DNA of 64,000 nucleotides from Voacanga thouarsii (GCA_026120185.1 JANUWF010001481.1:3326001-3390000); one strand, 5' to 3'; counted from the first letter of the stretch, positions 1 through 12,760 are shown. The notes: generated by a model not told the origin, from the sequence alone. Made by a program: numbers and translations.

Positions 1-1010
1 TACTACTATTCTATTACAATCAAAGACAAGTTCTAGTTCTCTCACTATAAGGTCCAAACTTGTGCTCCATTTCCCACGCATAGTCTACGTTTACCCTTCT
101 AGAGTCTTCTAATCTTTCTAAACCCTTGCAAGGAGTTACATATGTGATCAGTGGCTCCTGAATCAACAATCCAAGTAAAAGTTGATCCGACCATTGATAT
201 AGACTCTAGATAGAAAATATTTTCTGTGGGGTTTTTCTTGGCTTGAAGATCTGGACACTCATTTTTCTAGTGTCCCTTCTTTCCACATTGGAAGCATGTA
301 CCGTTGGATTTGTCTTTGGGCTGGGACTTGGGCTGGTGCACTGCATTACTCTTCTTCTTCTTGAACTTTTTGGGCTTGGGCCCAATTCTTTAAAAAGAAG
401 CCATCATAGCCCTTGCTTGTGGCTTCATGACCTTCTCCACCATATGGAGCTCTTTCATTAACTCAGTTAAACTTATGTTTAACTTGTTCATGTTGTAGTT
501 CAACTTAAATTGAGTAAAAGAGCCCTACAAATATTCGAGAACCATGTCTACCTTAGCTCTTGGGGTCAATGACAGCCCCCAAGACTTCTACTTCCTCAAA
601 AGCGGCAATCATTTTGAACATATGCTCCCTGACTGATACTCTCTCAGCCATCTTGGTGTTTATAATTGTTCAAAGAGCCTCTTACCTTGTGGGTCGGCTC
701 TTGTCTGCGAACATTGTGGCTAATGATGTGCTTATGTCGTACATAATTGCCATGTGCTCATGTTTAGATTAGACCACATTAGACATGAAGGCTAACATAT
801 AACATTGTTCCATCTTGTCAGCCTTTTTTCCATGCTTTATCAGCCTCTCGCTCCTCATCGGTGGAACCCTCCCCGATAGTAGGGCAAGTTTCGTACAGGA
901 TATACATATACTCCTCAACTGTGAGTATTATGTCTGTGTTTCTTTTCCAATCTATATAGTTGGGACCCATTAGCTTATTTTCATGGAGAATAATGGCTAA
1001 GGAATTGAAA
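1..1010 (-). pseudogene. Q1 copia gag and protease relic
   Basis: Reading the minus strand, this is the gag end and protease start of a Ty1/copia polyprotein. A zinc knuckle of the CX2CX4HX4C type is visible near 255-300 (CFQCGKKGH, then a stop where a tryptophan is usual, then KNEC). The aspartic protease follows at about 145-200 with the motif DSGATDHIC. From about 470 to 1010 the gag N-terminal part is recognisable by its close DNA match to Q2 at 40650-41220, but stops and frameshifts break it. The remainder of pol lies beyond the left edge of the window. In the family these proteins form the virus-like particle and process the polyprotein; this copy cannot do so. I am confident in the family, less so in exact limits. 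Confidence 0.85.
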
Positions 1011-2700
1011 GAACTCCACCGGCCATTTTTGAAATTTTGAAAATAAAAGAAATTCTCAATTTTGTGAAAACAAAAATAATTTTATGCATTTTATCCTCAT
1101 ATTAAACTGATAATAGTTAATCCCAACACTATTATCTTTAACCTGATTAAATTTGGCTCTTAGGAAAATTGACATAACTTCTTGGAAAGATTAATAGTTC
1201 CTAAACTAAGTGTGTTAACCACCACAACTTAATTTTCCTTCTAGGTAATGATCTAGAAGATAACTTCATTGAGGGGATGGCCATTTTTTCTCATTTTCTA
1301 TGGACATACCTTATACTATAACCTCCGACGTGGGCTGGCCGATCATAGTACGTGTCCTGGGTTATTAATTATATCCTTTCATTAGTTCTAGATCCTTGTG
1401 GTACTCCATCCTATACGGGTTTACTCCCAGAGTGACATGAGAAGATCCATGATCTCTAATAAGGATCACGATGGAAGCCGTAGGGCCGTTGAAACTTCTC
1501 TCTCACTTAGTTTTTAAAACAAGGGTTTTCTTGGAAAAATATCCTTTGAAAATTTCAATTAAGTTCTCTTTTAACTTAAAAATAAAATAGCTAATCCCAT
1601 AAAAATTTCTATGTCAAAGTTTATACCATTTGAGAAATTTTTTCATAGATTAATTTTATTTAAGTTAAAAAGTTAATAATTTCAAAAAAAAATTCCATAA
1701 AACTTTCTAGAGATTTTGATCTCAAGTTTTTATTTAACAAAAATAATTTTTCATTGTGAAAACAAATTAAAATGGGTTTTCATTTTAACTTACAAAAATT
1801 TCTAAATCCAAAATATTTTCTATGTCAAGGATAAAAAACCTTTAAGAAAATAACCAAGGATTAATTTTTGTTTAAGTTAAAATTAACCATTTAATTAAAG
1901 AAAAATATTTTTCCTTGTCAAATAAAAATTTTCTAAGACTTTGGTCTTTGAGAAAACGTGCACATAGGAATTAAAATAAATAGCATGCTAAAAAACTGTA
2001 AACGTTTTCATGTTTTTCTATTTTTTAAACCTAAGTGCCCAAAGAATAGAATTAAACACATTAATTAAATTAATTAATGGTCTTATTTAATCCTAAAAAC
2101 TCTTTACTATTATTTTTCATGCAAAATATTCAAAGAATATTAATTATTATAAAAATAATAACTTCGCCTAGTATGAGACCAAAAACAAAGAAGAAATTGC
2201 AAAAATTACAAGGAAAAAAATAAATATATTTTTCCGATCTTGCACAGCCACCACACCGAATTAAGGTCCATGGACCATGACCCACGGGCAGGTGACCGTG
2301 TGCTGGGGTGGGTGCAAAGCATCCTGCCCAGGATGCTTCTCATATGCACCGAGTTGGGGGTCGGCTCGGTGCCTTGCTGTGGCCCTTGAGCCTCTGCTCG
2401 ACTGAGCCGTCCCACAGCTCCAAGCATGCTGAGCCGTTGTGGCTTAGCTCGGACTGCCTGCTCAGTCCGTCTTCTTCATTTTTTTTCCCCTTTCTTCTGC
2501 GATTTTCTCCAGAAGGCTTCTGCAACTCCTCTTCGCAACATCAATAGGTAGTTTTTTTTTTTTTTTTTTATAGATTTTCATTAAAACAAAGACCACATCC
2601 ACCTATACCCTTTAAATTCGGGTTTACACGCTTTCCTATAGAAAAAATTAGATTACAATGGTTTCCTAAACCTCAACCGTGCGGTGTACAGAGCATTTAT
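1011..2700 (-). mobile_element. Q1 untranslated leader between gag and PBS
   Basis: This 1.7-kb stretch lies between the gag start and the primer-binding site. It is AT-rich, matches the Q2 leader (41277-41860) over 1030-1930, and holds no coherent reading frame. A distinctly GC-richer patch sits at about 2228-2480 and includes a perfect inverted repeat at 2318-2337 (AGCATCCTG, two bases, CAGGATGCT). A T-rich run occurs at 2553-2570. The small predicted frames over the GC-rich patch have no recognisable domain. Confidence 0.7.
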
Positions 2701-2712
2701 CCCATACCAAAA
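2701..2712 (-). other. Q1 primer-binding site
   Basis: On the minus strand the bases just inside the 5' LTR read TTTTGGTATGGG. This resembles TGGTATCAGAGC, the initiator-methionine tRNA complement used by most plant copia elements. The match holds for the first seven bases and then decays. Its position directly after an LTR ending in CA supports the call. Confidence 0.6.
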
Positions 2713-4709
2713 TGGCGAAGGATCACAAGATTATAACCAAACAATTATGTAGCCAATTTTATTAAACTAGCATACGTGCTTCATAAGCCATTCAAAGATT
2801 GAAGCTTGAAAAATAAAAATAGAAAGTCATGCACGCATACTAGAAACAAAACCAGAAGCCAAAAATAACGCAGAGGACACAACGGAAGGGAAAGAATTAA
2901 AATTTAATACCTCTGCGCTTTAATGATCGCTTTGACTGTGAAGAACTCGAGTGAACAATAGGGATAGCTTCTTCACTTCTTGATGCTTTTGGTTGAAACT
3001 TCTCCGTGGCATGAATGCCGAGGCCTTTTGCTTCTCAGAATATTCCACCGCCTAATCTCTTGCTAGTGAAGCAAATAGGAGAGGAAAAACTAGTCTATAT
3101 TCTTCTTGATTCTCTGTTATTAAATAACAAAACCAAGAAGAATAAGGAGGAAGAATGAGATATGGAAAGACAAAGGCTTCTCTAGGGTGCTTTTTTCTCA
3201 CAGACGTGTGTTCATTGTGAGAGTGAGTAATACACTGCTTCCTTCACCTAATAACATCACACCGGGGTTTTGATATTTCAAAACACTGGAACTTTTCAAT
3301 AGAAAATGTTTATCTTATCCTAAACTCTCCCGTTCTGTGAACGTAAAAATCCTTTGGTCCAAGCTATTGGGCTATTAATGTTATTTATTATTTTTCCTAG
3401 AACCAATGAGCCTGAAGTAATAAACATTAATTATTTATTTTTTGGGCTTATAAAAATAACTCAATAAATAATTAATGAGGCCAAATAAACCATAATAATT
3501 ATTCAATCCTTTTTATCTCATTTTAGCCCAGGATAATTTTCTAATTATCCAATTTGGGCTTAGGCCCTAAATAATTAATCAACCAACTATACTAGACAAT
3601 AAATTTAATTTAATTTCTCTTGCATTTTTATTTTATTGTAGTCCAATAAATTAGACTTTCTGAATAAAATAAAATCCTTTTTAACTAACACCATTTCCTT
3701 AATCCAAAATTAATTAGGATTTACAGGCTATTCTGAGGACAAAAAAGACACATCGCCTTACCTACTAAAATGACCAAACTACCCATGCTATATAAATAGC
3801 TGTATTTTACATTTTAAATATTTTCTAAGATCACCATAAGGAAATATTGACCCCAAAGACAATGCTGCGTTAGTAATGTCTCCGACCTACAGGTGAAATG
3901 ACTAAAATACCCTTCTACACATCATCGTGCATTTAGAGAGGAAAAAATGTACTAACACCTCTCTAAAAGACATCTACCATCCTTAGACTTCTAGTCTAAT
4001 GATCCATGACTTCTTGGAATATTTTCGCTTTCCAAGGGAGCTACGCTAAAGCAAATATCCAAGTTATATTCCCCAAGACCCTGGATATTTAGATCATTCA
4101 AATAACCATAAGGGGTGATATAGTATAGAAGTTATCTTATACAAGTCTGTCGTGACTAACTGGTTATATATACCCAACATACAAGGCTATTTGTCCTGCG
4201 ATAGAACCTCTACTATAGTACATCAAAGCATATGCTTCCAGCTTCGTTAGACCACCAACCCATACTCATGCTATAGAGTACAAGTCCATGCTGTAGAGGC
4301 AATAGTCTAGATGTCCACCATATAGTACTTTTAGAATCTACTGCTACAGGTCCAGTTCTACATATTTGAAATATACTTGTGTTATGAAATGAGAATACTA
4401 CTCATTAGCTAAAGGTAAGTCATTCTACATTTAGAATTCATAACATAATAACTTTCCCGTGATGAGATTCACATTCTCATTATTCGGTTAAGAACAATAG
4501 TTTATGTATTAAGTAACCCATGGTCCATATCTTACTATGAAAGAACTTCATTAACATGAACCATTTACTTAAACATAATGAGTAATTTCCAACGAAAGTG
4601 TGCTCAAAAGTAAGAAAGAATTCATAAATAAATTCTAAGAATAAAACTTTTATTAATACAAATTAAAATCACATCAAAAACCTAGTTTAATAGGGCATAC
4701 ATCCCAACA
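2713..4709 (-). repeat. Q1 5' LTR (Ty1/copia, about 2.0 kb)
   Basis: On the minus strand the LTR starts TGTTGGGATGTATGCCC at 4709 and ends in GATCCTTCGCCA at 2713, the TG...CA ends expected of an LTR. The start matches the LTRs at 37648 (TGTTGGGAATATGCCC) and 55327 (TGTTGGAATGTATGCCC), and the end matches the Q3 LTR end at 53459. Long shared blocks include the region near 3720-3800 (aligns to 36660-36750 and 54345-54420). A TATA-like A/T stretch lies at 3789-3798, where an LTR promoter would be expected. It is the 5' LTR because gag lies on its downstream side. Confidence 0.85.
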
Positions 4710-5131
4710 CGTTTACTGTGACAACACAAGTACTAATGATAGCTCTAAAAATCCAGTTCAACACAATAAGAATGTACGGTAGGTTAGAATACTACGGGAC
4801 TAGGGGCAAATTAATTATCGGAAGAAATCAAGACAACAGAAAAAGGTGGCTGAGAGAGATACAACCCCCCAAAATGGGAGGAAATTAACTTTAGATTTAA
4901 GGACTAATAACATGAAATTTTCCATGCCATGGAGCCTGAGTAGCCAATCTTAGAAACCTAGAAAGGGAAGAATCGTGAAGAAGATGAAGAAGAAGAAAGA
5001 AGGGAAAGTGGGACTCAATAATTTAGGTTGTTATTGCTAATATTTAATATAGATATTGAAAAAGTAAAAAAAAAAAAAGCATTTAGATCTATAAAAAGAA
5101 TGTTATAAGAGATGCCTCTGAAGATTTTAGC
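4710..5131. other. Unassigned DNA between Q1 and the MITE
   Basis: About 420 bases with no LTR, transposase or coding signature that I recognise. It contains an A13 run near 5066-5078 and a purine-rich patch near 4970-5010. It is one of the few candidates for sequence that predates the insertions, since Q1 ends on its left and the MITE begins on its right. Confidence 0.5.
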
Positions 5132-5361
5132 ATCATGTTTCGTTAGGGTGAAAAAAGGAAGGAAAAAGGAAGGAAATATAAATTTCAACGTACATAAGTT
5201 ATTTACGTCATTGGTTAGGAAGGAAAAATAGGAAAGAAGTAAATTAGGAGGGGAAGAGTTCTCTCTCTACGTCAAAAAAATAATCCATCCAAATTTATAC
5301 AGATTAGAATGTAAATCAAGATAATATTTGTCATTTATTTCTCTTCCATCCTAACTAAATA
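5132..5361. mobile_element. MITE-like element, left part
   Basis: The sequence begins TGTTTCGTTAGGGTGAAAAA. The right part at 50845-50943 ends TTTTTTGTGAACCAAACA, whose reverse complement, TGTTTGGTTCACAAAAAA, resembles it. Removing the L1 LTR with one copy of its target duplication joins the two parts into an element of about 330 bp with these imperfect inverted ends. Such ends are common in hAT-type plant MITEs, but I see no clean target duplication, so the superfamily is only a guess. There is no coding capacity. Confidence 0.45.
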
Positions 5362-6897
5362 TGTAACACCCCACAGCTATAGGGCTCGAATGGTTGTAGA
5401 CATTGCCGCATCTAAATGATAAGAAGTCTTTATAATGAAATAATTAAGTAGATAAACTAGAAAGCTTTAATAACTTCCAAAGGAAACTTGATCATAAACT
5501 TAGAAAATAAGCCAATAGTAGTCCTCACAAGCTTTCTAGAATATAACTCATAAAACACGAATACCAAAATACAAAGTATAACCAAAACACTATAATTATC
5601 CTCTCTCGAGTCTTAAGGCTATACAAGTTGGAGACCTATACAAGTTTACCTGAAAACATGAATAAAATCGTGTAAGATATAATCTCAATAAGTTCTAGTG
5701 TGTGCTATGAAAATTTTGACAAAATATCTTTCGTGATGCATGCTTCGGAAGTAATTAACATGTTTATTGAAAAAAGTTTTTCTTACTTTTCGAAAAAAGC
5801 TATACCGATATGGTAGATCATACCATTATAGCACTATTCGCAAAATAACATTGAGCTTTTAGTAACAAATCATACCATATTCTCAAAATACGATTTCCAT
5901 ATCCAAAACCCATAGTAACTTACGTTGTGATATCACACGAAAAGAGCATTGATCCAATCAAAAACATCAATGCCATAGGATCTCAATCCTATGAATACGA
6001 TAAAATGCATGATTAACCTAGTGTGTACACTACAATCAATCACACTTTAACTATCGTTATGGCCTACTATACCGGCACAGGTGTCCCATGCCCAACTTTT
6101 GTTTTCACCACTGAAAATATGTTGCTAGCTAAAGATGTCTAATTCCAATCTCTTGTCACCTTATTTGCAGTAAAATGAATCCCAGAACTAATCAGGTTAC
6201 TTATGACCATTTATCTTTAACGTAAGCTAGTACACTGGTTAAAGCCTTCACTGGGTACTCAACGCTTTGATAACTACAATGTCTAAACACCACTCCATAT
6301 TATCCCAATCCAACTTCCCTTCAAACATTTATTTTCCTAAAAATATTTGAAATACCATATATTTCCATGTACTCAATATCAAAACTTCAACCATTCTAGG
6401 ATTTCGTAATTAAAATTGTGCCATAAGTTTCACAATACATATGACTATTTCAATTCTAGATGCTTGGAAGAAACCATGCAATAATTTATATTCATCTCAT
6501 CATAAATAGATGATATCCAAAACTTATAAGGAAGCATACTTTAATACACCATATCAAATTTTTAAATAAATAACATGCTTCCATTTTTCATAAAATAGTT
6601 TCATGAGATCCATCCTACACTTGAAAATAGTTATAAGATGCAGGGACTTACTTTAAGTCCTAAAAGGATTCATGCCCTAAGTTCGAAACTCCACACATTT
6701 TTCTCCCACGAAATCTAGTATATAAATTGAACACATAGATCAATTTTCTAACACCAACCATAACCATCTAATCTATTCCTCTATATATTCTTCCTATGCC
6801 TTCTCATACTAATACTTGATTTCCATACTTTCCTATCCTTTACTGACAAACATTATAATATTTGGCTATTAACACGTAAATAAACAAATATATATAG
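5362..6897 (-). repeat. Solo LTR L1, left (3') part
   Basis: The plus strand starts TGTAACACCCCAC; on the minus strand this is the LTR 3' end. The other end lies at 50839 (GGAGGGTGTTACA). The bases outside both ends are AAATA (5357-5361 and 50840-50844), a perfect 5-bp target duplication. The two parts total about 3.05 kb, close to L2 and D once nested elements are removed. The LTR end carries the shared block with TATAAAGAC (minus strand, near 5425-5435). No gypsy gag-pol accompanies it, so it is a solo LTR of Ty3/gypsy type (the family is inferred from end sequence and shared motifs). Confidence 0.85.
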
Positions 6898-9600
6898 TGT
6901 AACACCCCATATTTCCATAATGTAGTGGATTGTAACTTTATAGGATGTCGCCCCATCCAATTGCCTAGATAAGGGGTCTTTATAACAATTTCATCCATTA
7001 TGTAGCAAAAATTTTTTTCAAAATTACTTTCATTGAATGTAGTAAAGTACATAGAATATGAATTTGGATACATATACTTGAAGGTATAACATATCCAAAA
7101 TATAGCATGAGCATCTGGGAGTCCACTGCGCTTTCGTTGAACTTTTGATCCCTAAAATTTTTCGAAAGAAATAACACACATGTTAGCGTAAAGCTCAGTG
7201 AGTCCCATATATGCTAGTGTTTTCCATTAAAAAGATCTCATGAAGAGTAATCTCAACATAAGCAAGCTAATTTAGAAATTCTCAGGTGAAAACATTCTCA
7301 AAACAAGTATTCAAGGATTTCGAGTGAAAACATGTTGATTCAAGTATTCAGGAATTTTAGTATAAGATGTTCAGATTCAAGTATTCGAGTATTTAGGTAT
7401 TCAAGTATAGTCAGTGCTTACGTCAAGTATTCAAGTCAGTGTTAATGCCAAATAGTTAAGTTAGTGCAGACACCAAGTATTCGAGTATTCAGGTATTCAA
7501 GTATAGTCTGTGCTTACGTTAAGTATTCAAGTCAATGCTTACACCAAATAGTTAAGTTAGTGCATACACAAAGTATTCAAGTTAGTCATATAGTAGATTC
7601 AAAGATTGAAAAGTTCAGGAAATCAAGAATTCAAGATTCATGTTATTCATCATGTTTCCAAATCCATATAGAAAGCTCGCACTTGAACACATTCGGAGAA
7701 CATTTTTCATATCAGGAAATACATTTTACCAAAATCGAAATTTTGAAATTGAAAAGTTCACACGAGATATTTCATGTTCAAGATATTCAAGAAATCAAGT
7801 GGTTGCTAATACTTTCAAACTCAAGTGTAACATTCATCTCATAATATATCAGGAAAGCATTAACTATATCAGAAAAGCACATGATCGTTTCATGAAAACA
7901 CTTAGTTAAAACAGGGTTTAAAAAGCAGTGGGACTCACCTCATGTCCTATGTTATATTGTATTCACAATCATTAAGCCTTTGCGAGACCTTTAAGGTAGC
8001 ACCCTACATCGGTCATCATTTCACACTTCTTTTAGTATTCTAGAGTTCACAACCAACACATATGACCAATTACATGTTGTTAAGGATGTTATCAAATTTT
8101 CTAGTTCTCCATCTTTTGCTCTTCATAATAGAATGACTTGAGATAATCAAAGGTTCACTTATCCATCCTTTATATCATTCCTCAAATAAGTATATGAAGC
8201 TTTCATATGCTTCCATGATCCTTCATGTATCCAAGATTACACATAGAATCAACATATGCATTTATTCTTTTATCAACAAAAATTCTGCATTTCCTCTTTC
8301 TTGGAACACTTGTTTGTTCGTATCATAACATTTGATTCATAAATCCAATTGATGTAAAACTAGTTCCAGAATATCCTCAAGACATTCCTTTATGATTTCC
8401 AATTCATAAACCACTGATTTCCCTTCTCATTTCATTCAGTTTTGCTTACAACATCTCAACTTCTCAATCACACCACAGTTTTGGCAGCTTGTGGTATTTT
8501 CATCATAACTTTTTATTCACAACTCCAAATCATGTAAAATCGGTCCCAAAAAAATCCTAAGACATTTAGCTACAAGTTTCCAGTATGAAGTTCCAAATAA
8601 ACAAGCTAATTTGTAGAGTTTATTTGTTCTTCAAGGCTGCTCGGGATTCCCTTCAAAGCAGAAATTTTGTTTTATTTATCTCTTCACACCATCTATTCTA
8701 CTTTAATCCTGGCAACTCTATAACACTTAATCCATATTAAATTCCAACATAGAATCCCTTAATTCTACGACTTCCAAAGATAAAGTACTCAGAAAATTGA
8801 TCTTTTCTCATCACAAAATCAACTATTATAAACAACAGCAACAATAATTCATTTTCTTCAACAATTAATTCCATCTTTCCTTTCAATTTCTTACACATTC
8901 TTGTGCTGTCATGAACTATCAATTAAACCACCATTAAAATAATTCATCTATCATATAAAAAATAGTATATACCTCCTCTAATCAGTCGATATACACCCCA
9001 CACAAAACAGCCCCAAAACATAACAATTGTCTAAATAATTCTCATAGTTCTCATAACTTTCCCAACAAAATTAATACCAAAATAATCTTCAAAAGTAATC
9101 AACAACTTTAATTCAAGGAGTATGATATTTTGCCTTGTGTATAAAGATTTACAAGCTTGCAAATGCCCAAACTTCTTCCTTTTCTCCTTCTCTCTTTTCT
9201 TCTTGGAATTTCTCTCTATTTTTTCTCTATTTGTCCTTCCTTTTATTTTCTTTTTTGTATCTTCTTTATTTGTTCTTTTGGCTGCCCATTATTTGCTGTA
9301 AATACAACATTTCCACCACCAATCTTGGTCTAAATTGTGACTAAAATAGGTCACAAAGTCAACCATTGTGGGCTATCCAATTCTCAACCATTTTCCTATT
9401 GGTTGATTTAATTAATTCTTAATCTTTTTCAATATGGTTTTGCAATAAAATAATCTCACGAATATTTCACTCCCCTAGTGGTATTTTTACACTTGTTTTT
9501 ATCCTCCAATTATATTACGCCACTTGTCCTAATGTTGATTGTACTTTAGATTTTTCCTTAGAAAATAACTATAATTTCAGTACATATCGAGAAAATATTT
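6898..9600 (-). repeat. Solo LTR L2, left (3') part
   Basis: The plus strand starts TGTAACACCCCATA at 6898; the matching end, GAGGGTTATTACA, is at 49321. Flanks are TATAG (6893-6897) and TATAA (49322-49326), a 5-bp duplication with one change. Removing SIRE gives about 3.15 kb, nearly the length of D (3157 bp). The minus strand near 6945-6985 carries ATAAAGACCCCTT and GGGGCGACATCC, shared with B, C' and D. It was inserted into L1 and later received SIRE at 9600. A 96-bp tandem repeat lies at 7381-7572. Open frames here, including the 126-residue one over that repeat, look accidental. Confidence 0.85.
7381..7572. repeat. 96-bp tandem duplication inside L2
   Basis: Two adjacent copies of a 96-bp unit, at 7381-7476 and 7477-7572. 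Each begins GTATTCGAGTATT and contains GGTATTCAAGTATAGTC and CCAAATAGTTAAGTTAGTGC. They differ at only a handful of positions. The unit is itself built of shorter AAGTATTCAAG-like pieces, and degenerate pieces continue on both sides. Confidence 0.8.
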
Positions 9601-10846
9601 TGTTAGCCCTAAGGGCTTTCTCCTATGTTTTGACTTATGACAAACATTGATATGAACTAACTTGTTAATATGTTGTGATAGGACATGTTTGACCACTATT
9701 CTTTTAAGGCATTTAGAAATGATTGTTTGGCAACTCTTTCATGATTGAATTCAAGAATGACAAATCAAAGAGAAGATCGAAATATATGGAGTTGCATATC
9801 AAGAAGTCCTTATAAGAAGAACTTTAGACTATGAAGTATTATTAAGGTATTTTTATTAATTCCTATGTCTCTTTATCATTTGATTCAATTGACTTTACCT
9901 TGAAGTATCAAAGGAGAAGATTTCAAAGTTTTTGAAAATATCAGAATTTTGGATTGAATAGTTTGAATCTGAAAGATTTGTCCAAAATCCTATAAACTGT
10001 GTTGAAATGTTTTTGCCTAGAAAAGTGCCATTTTGGACTTACCTTTTGGATGCATCGTCGTCCAAAACCCGAGTCCAAAATATGGATAAGTTTATCAGAA
10101 AATTATAGCCGTTTTTTTATAGCCGTTGGCACTTCACTTTTTGACTCTATAAATAGGCTCTAAGCAAGATTAGACATAAGATTTTTGAAACATTCTTCTA
10201 AGAAATACTATTCCTCAATATTTTCAAAAATCTCCTTCTATCAAGTGCTTCAAAGTGAATTCATATTGTGTCAAAGGTAAAAGTGTATGTACTTTGTATC
10301 TTAGTGAACATCTGCTCAAATAAGTGAGCTTTTACTCTTCTATTGAGATTCAATCTTCATTGTAGTACAAGGTTATGGTGTAAAACCCAATTGGAGTGAG
10401 TCTTATTTGGTGAATGTATTAAGGTTATGGTGTAAAATCCAGTTGGGGTGAACCTTAATGTGATTGTTTGATTGAGAGGTTTTGGAAAACCTAGTGCGGT
10501 GATCCTCTCTTGTATGTGGTACAGTTTGATTTCATTAAGTGGAGTAAATGAATCTGGTTGAAAATCCTTAAGTATGAGCTTAAGATAGTGGACGTAGATC
10601 TTGGTAGATCGAACCACTATATATTCCTTGTCTCATTTCTTTTCATTAATCATTTACTGCTTTAAGTTTCTTTCTTTGTCTGAATCTGGATATATATCTA
10701 AGAGTTCTTGGATAAATTTTTTGTTACCATAAAGTCCGTCAAAGCAACTTGATGATCATCATTATTCTGTATTTCAGACGAGTTGGAGAATTTTTTTTTA
10801 GCTTGACAAAAAACCTTATTCACCCCCCCCCCTCTAAGGTTTTTCC
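9601..10846 (+). repeat. SIRE 5' LTR (Sirevirus-like copia)
   Basis: The LTR starts TGTTAGCCCTAAGGGCTTTC followed by CTCCTATGTTTTG, a start typical of Sirevirus LTRs. It ends just before the primer-binding site at AAGGTTTTTCC, where the 3' copy at 48870 keeps TTTTTCA. The left flank TATTT (9596-9600) is repeated at 48871-48875, a perfect 5-bp target duplication for the whole element. A TATAAATAGG box sits at 10148-10157. The last 400 bp match 33670-33959 plus 48753-48870, the split 3' LTR. A C11 run lies near 10823-10832. Confidence 0.9.
10148..10157 (+). promoter_or_regulatory. SIRE LTR TATA box
   Basis: TATAAATAGG, a good plant TATA box, about 550 bases into the LTR and on the same strand as gag. 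Transcription of the element would be expected to start about 30 bases downstream. Confidence 0.7.
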
Positions 10847-10848
10847 TT

Positions 10849-10864
10849 TGGTATAAGAGTTTGG
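10849..10864 (+). other. SIRE primer-binding site
   Basis: TGGTATAAGAGTTTGG follows the 5' LTR directly. It agrees with the initiator-methionine tRNA complement TGGTATCAGAGC except for one internal change and a changed end, as is usual for copia elements. Confidence 0.85.
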
Positions 10865-10906
10865 TCTATATACTCTTAGTTTAACAACCTTGTAGAAAAG
10901 ATCTTA

Positions 10907-11817
10907 ATGGCAAGCTCATCCTCTCTTCCATATGTTGACGGGTGTTCAACGAATCATCCTCCTTTATTTAATGGAAGCAACTATACTTTCTGAAGAAATA
11001 GAATGAAAATTTATGTGTGTTCTATCAATTTCGAGTTATGGAGTTTGATAGAAAATGGTCCTTTTATTCCATCAAAGATGATTGATGGCATAAAGATACC
11101 TAAACAGAATGGTGAGTTTAGTATGGAAGACAATGCGAAGATAACTTTAAATTTTCAAACTATCAACATTTTATGTTGTGCACTTGATGCAACTAAGTAC
11201 AACCGTGTTAGTGGTTGTGATTCAGCCCATGAAATATGGAGATTACTTGAAGTCACCTATGAGGGGACAAACCAAGTCAAAGAATCAAAACTAGGGCTTC
11301 TAATTCATGAATATGAATTATTTACTATGAAGCCAAATGAAAGCATCACTGATATGTTGACGAGATTTACTAATATCTCAAATAGTCTCAAAGCTTACGG
11401 GAAGGTTTATTCCCTTGGGGAACAAAATCAAAAAAATTTAGATGCTTTACCAAAAAGTTGGTAGCTTAAAACTCGTGCTGTAGAAGAATCTAAGGATTTA
11501 AAATCTTTACCTACTGAAAAGCTAATAGGATCTCTTCTAACTCATGAGATGAAGCTTAGAACATTTCATGAATCTGATGATCATGATAGAGGAAAAAAAG
11601 GGATAGCATTGAAGGCTGAAAATGAAGATGAAGAAACAAGCCTATCAGAAAGCAGTGAGGGCTTGGAAATGGACAATAATGATTTGACGATGATAGCAAA
11701 AAAATTCAGAAGAATGTTCAAGAAAGGAAACTACAAAAGAGGAAGGAATTTTATGAGAAGAAAGGACAAACCTCAGGATTCAAACCTCAATGTTATGAAT
11801 GTAAGAGCATTGATCAT
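10907..11817 (+). pseudogene. SIRE gag, N-terminal part
   Basis: The copia gag of SIRE starts at the ATG at 10907 (MASSSSLPYVDG). The early motif PPLFNGSNYTF is typical of copia gag; the next codon is TGA where tryptophan is usual. The frame reopens at 11003 and shows the gag-polypeptide fold region (AHEIWRLLEVTYEG near 11230-11270, SKLGLLIHEYELF near 11285-11320). A TAG stop follows at 11462, then a basic KKFRRMFKKGNYKRGRN segment and, after a frameshift near 11780, the first half of a CCHC knuckle (CYECKSIDH). The reading stops at 11817 because P1 is inserted there; it resumes after 19196. In the family the product is the capsid/nucleocapsid protein; this copy is dead. Confidence 0.85.
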
Positions 11818-12496
11818 TGTTGAGTATCTCTCCCATATCATATATGACACAACGAAAAAATAAAACGAGATACCATCCAAGAACCGCATATGTATGGAAA
11901 ATAAGACATAAAGAGAACAAAGGTAACAACTTTTTACCTTTCTTTGATTGTCTGAAGAACAAAATTTTTCTTCTTCAAGTCGAGGCACGATCCAGCAATC
12001 CTCTTGATCAAACACCACGAGAGTTGAACGTCCAACCAATATAATCACAGTGTGTGATTATCTCTAACAGAAATCTATACAGAGGATACACTCAAGTATG
12101 AATTTTTCTGTGTTGGTAGAAAAACTAAGTGGTGGCTAGGGTTAGGTTGCAAGAACCATGAGAGAGAGAGAAGAGAAAAAGGATCGTGTATCCTCCAGGG
12201 CTTAGGAGTTATTTTCGTGTGTCCTTCACACATCTAGGGTTTCGTGTGTATATCATATATAACACGAAAATACTACTGAAAAATCCTCCATCTAAAATTA
12301 TAAAAAAGTTAGAAATCACTAATTGTAATTGGAAACTCAAGTTCTCACAATTACAATTTGGACCATAAATTATAACTAATTACAATTTGGCCATAACAAC
12401 TTCTCTTTCTTGCAATTAACCCCACTATGTTATCAAATAACAACTTGAGTATATAATATTCTATTGTGTGTGACCTATTAGGTTTCCCAGTCAATT
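11818..12496 (-). repeat. P1 3' LTR, first part
   Basis: The plus strand begins TGTTGAGTATCTC, matching the P2 3' LTR start at 33960 (TGTTGGGTATCTCAC). The left flank ATCAT (11813-11817) corresponds to ATCAC (19192-19196) at the far end of P1, a 5-bp duplication with one change. A short GA-rich run (near 12162-12176) matches the longer GA microsatellites in the P2 LTRs (34307-34350 and 47346-47362). The sequence is cut at 12496 by solo LTR B and continues at 15916 after the duplicated CAATT. Confidence 0.85.
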
Positions 12497-12760
12497 TGTA
12501 ATACCCCACCCAAAACCACCTATGACTATGGGGAAAAGTCATGCATTGCATAGCATCTTGCATTTTATGTGGTAGCTAGAATAATTTTATTTGCATGGAT
12601 GCATGTGAATTTTTCCATTACTCTTGCATTTGAATCAATTGATGTGAAATAGTTGTGTTGTTAAAGATTTGGTTAAGGGAGGTTTGGTTGAAGATTTGGA
12701 AGGATGAGTATTGGGGTGGTAAGAACTTCTTGTAGAAAAATTAGTATTGGAGTTGTTTTG

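Noticed and set aside
7464..7844. A 126-codon frame.
   Set aside because: It lies across the 96-bp tandem repeat inside LTR L2 and shows no domain.
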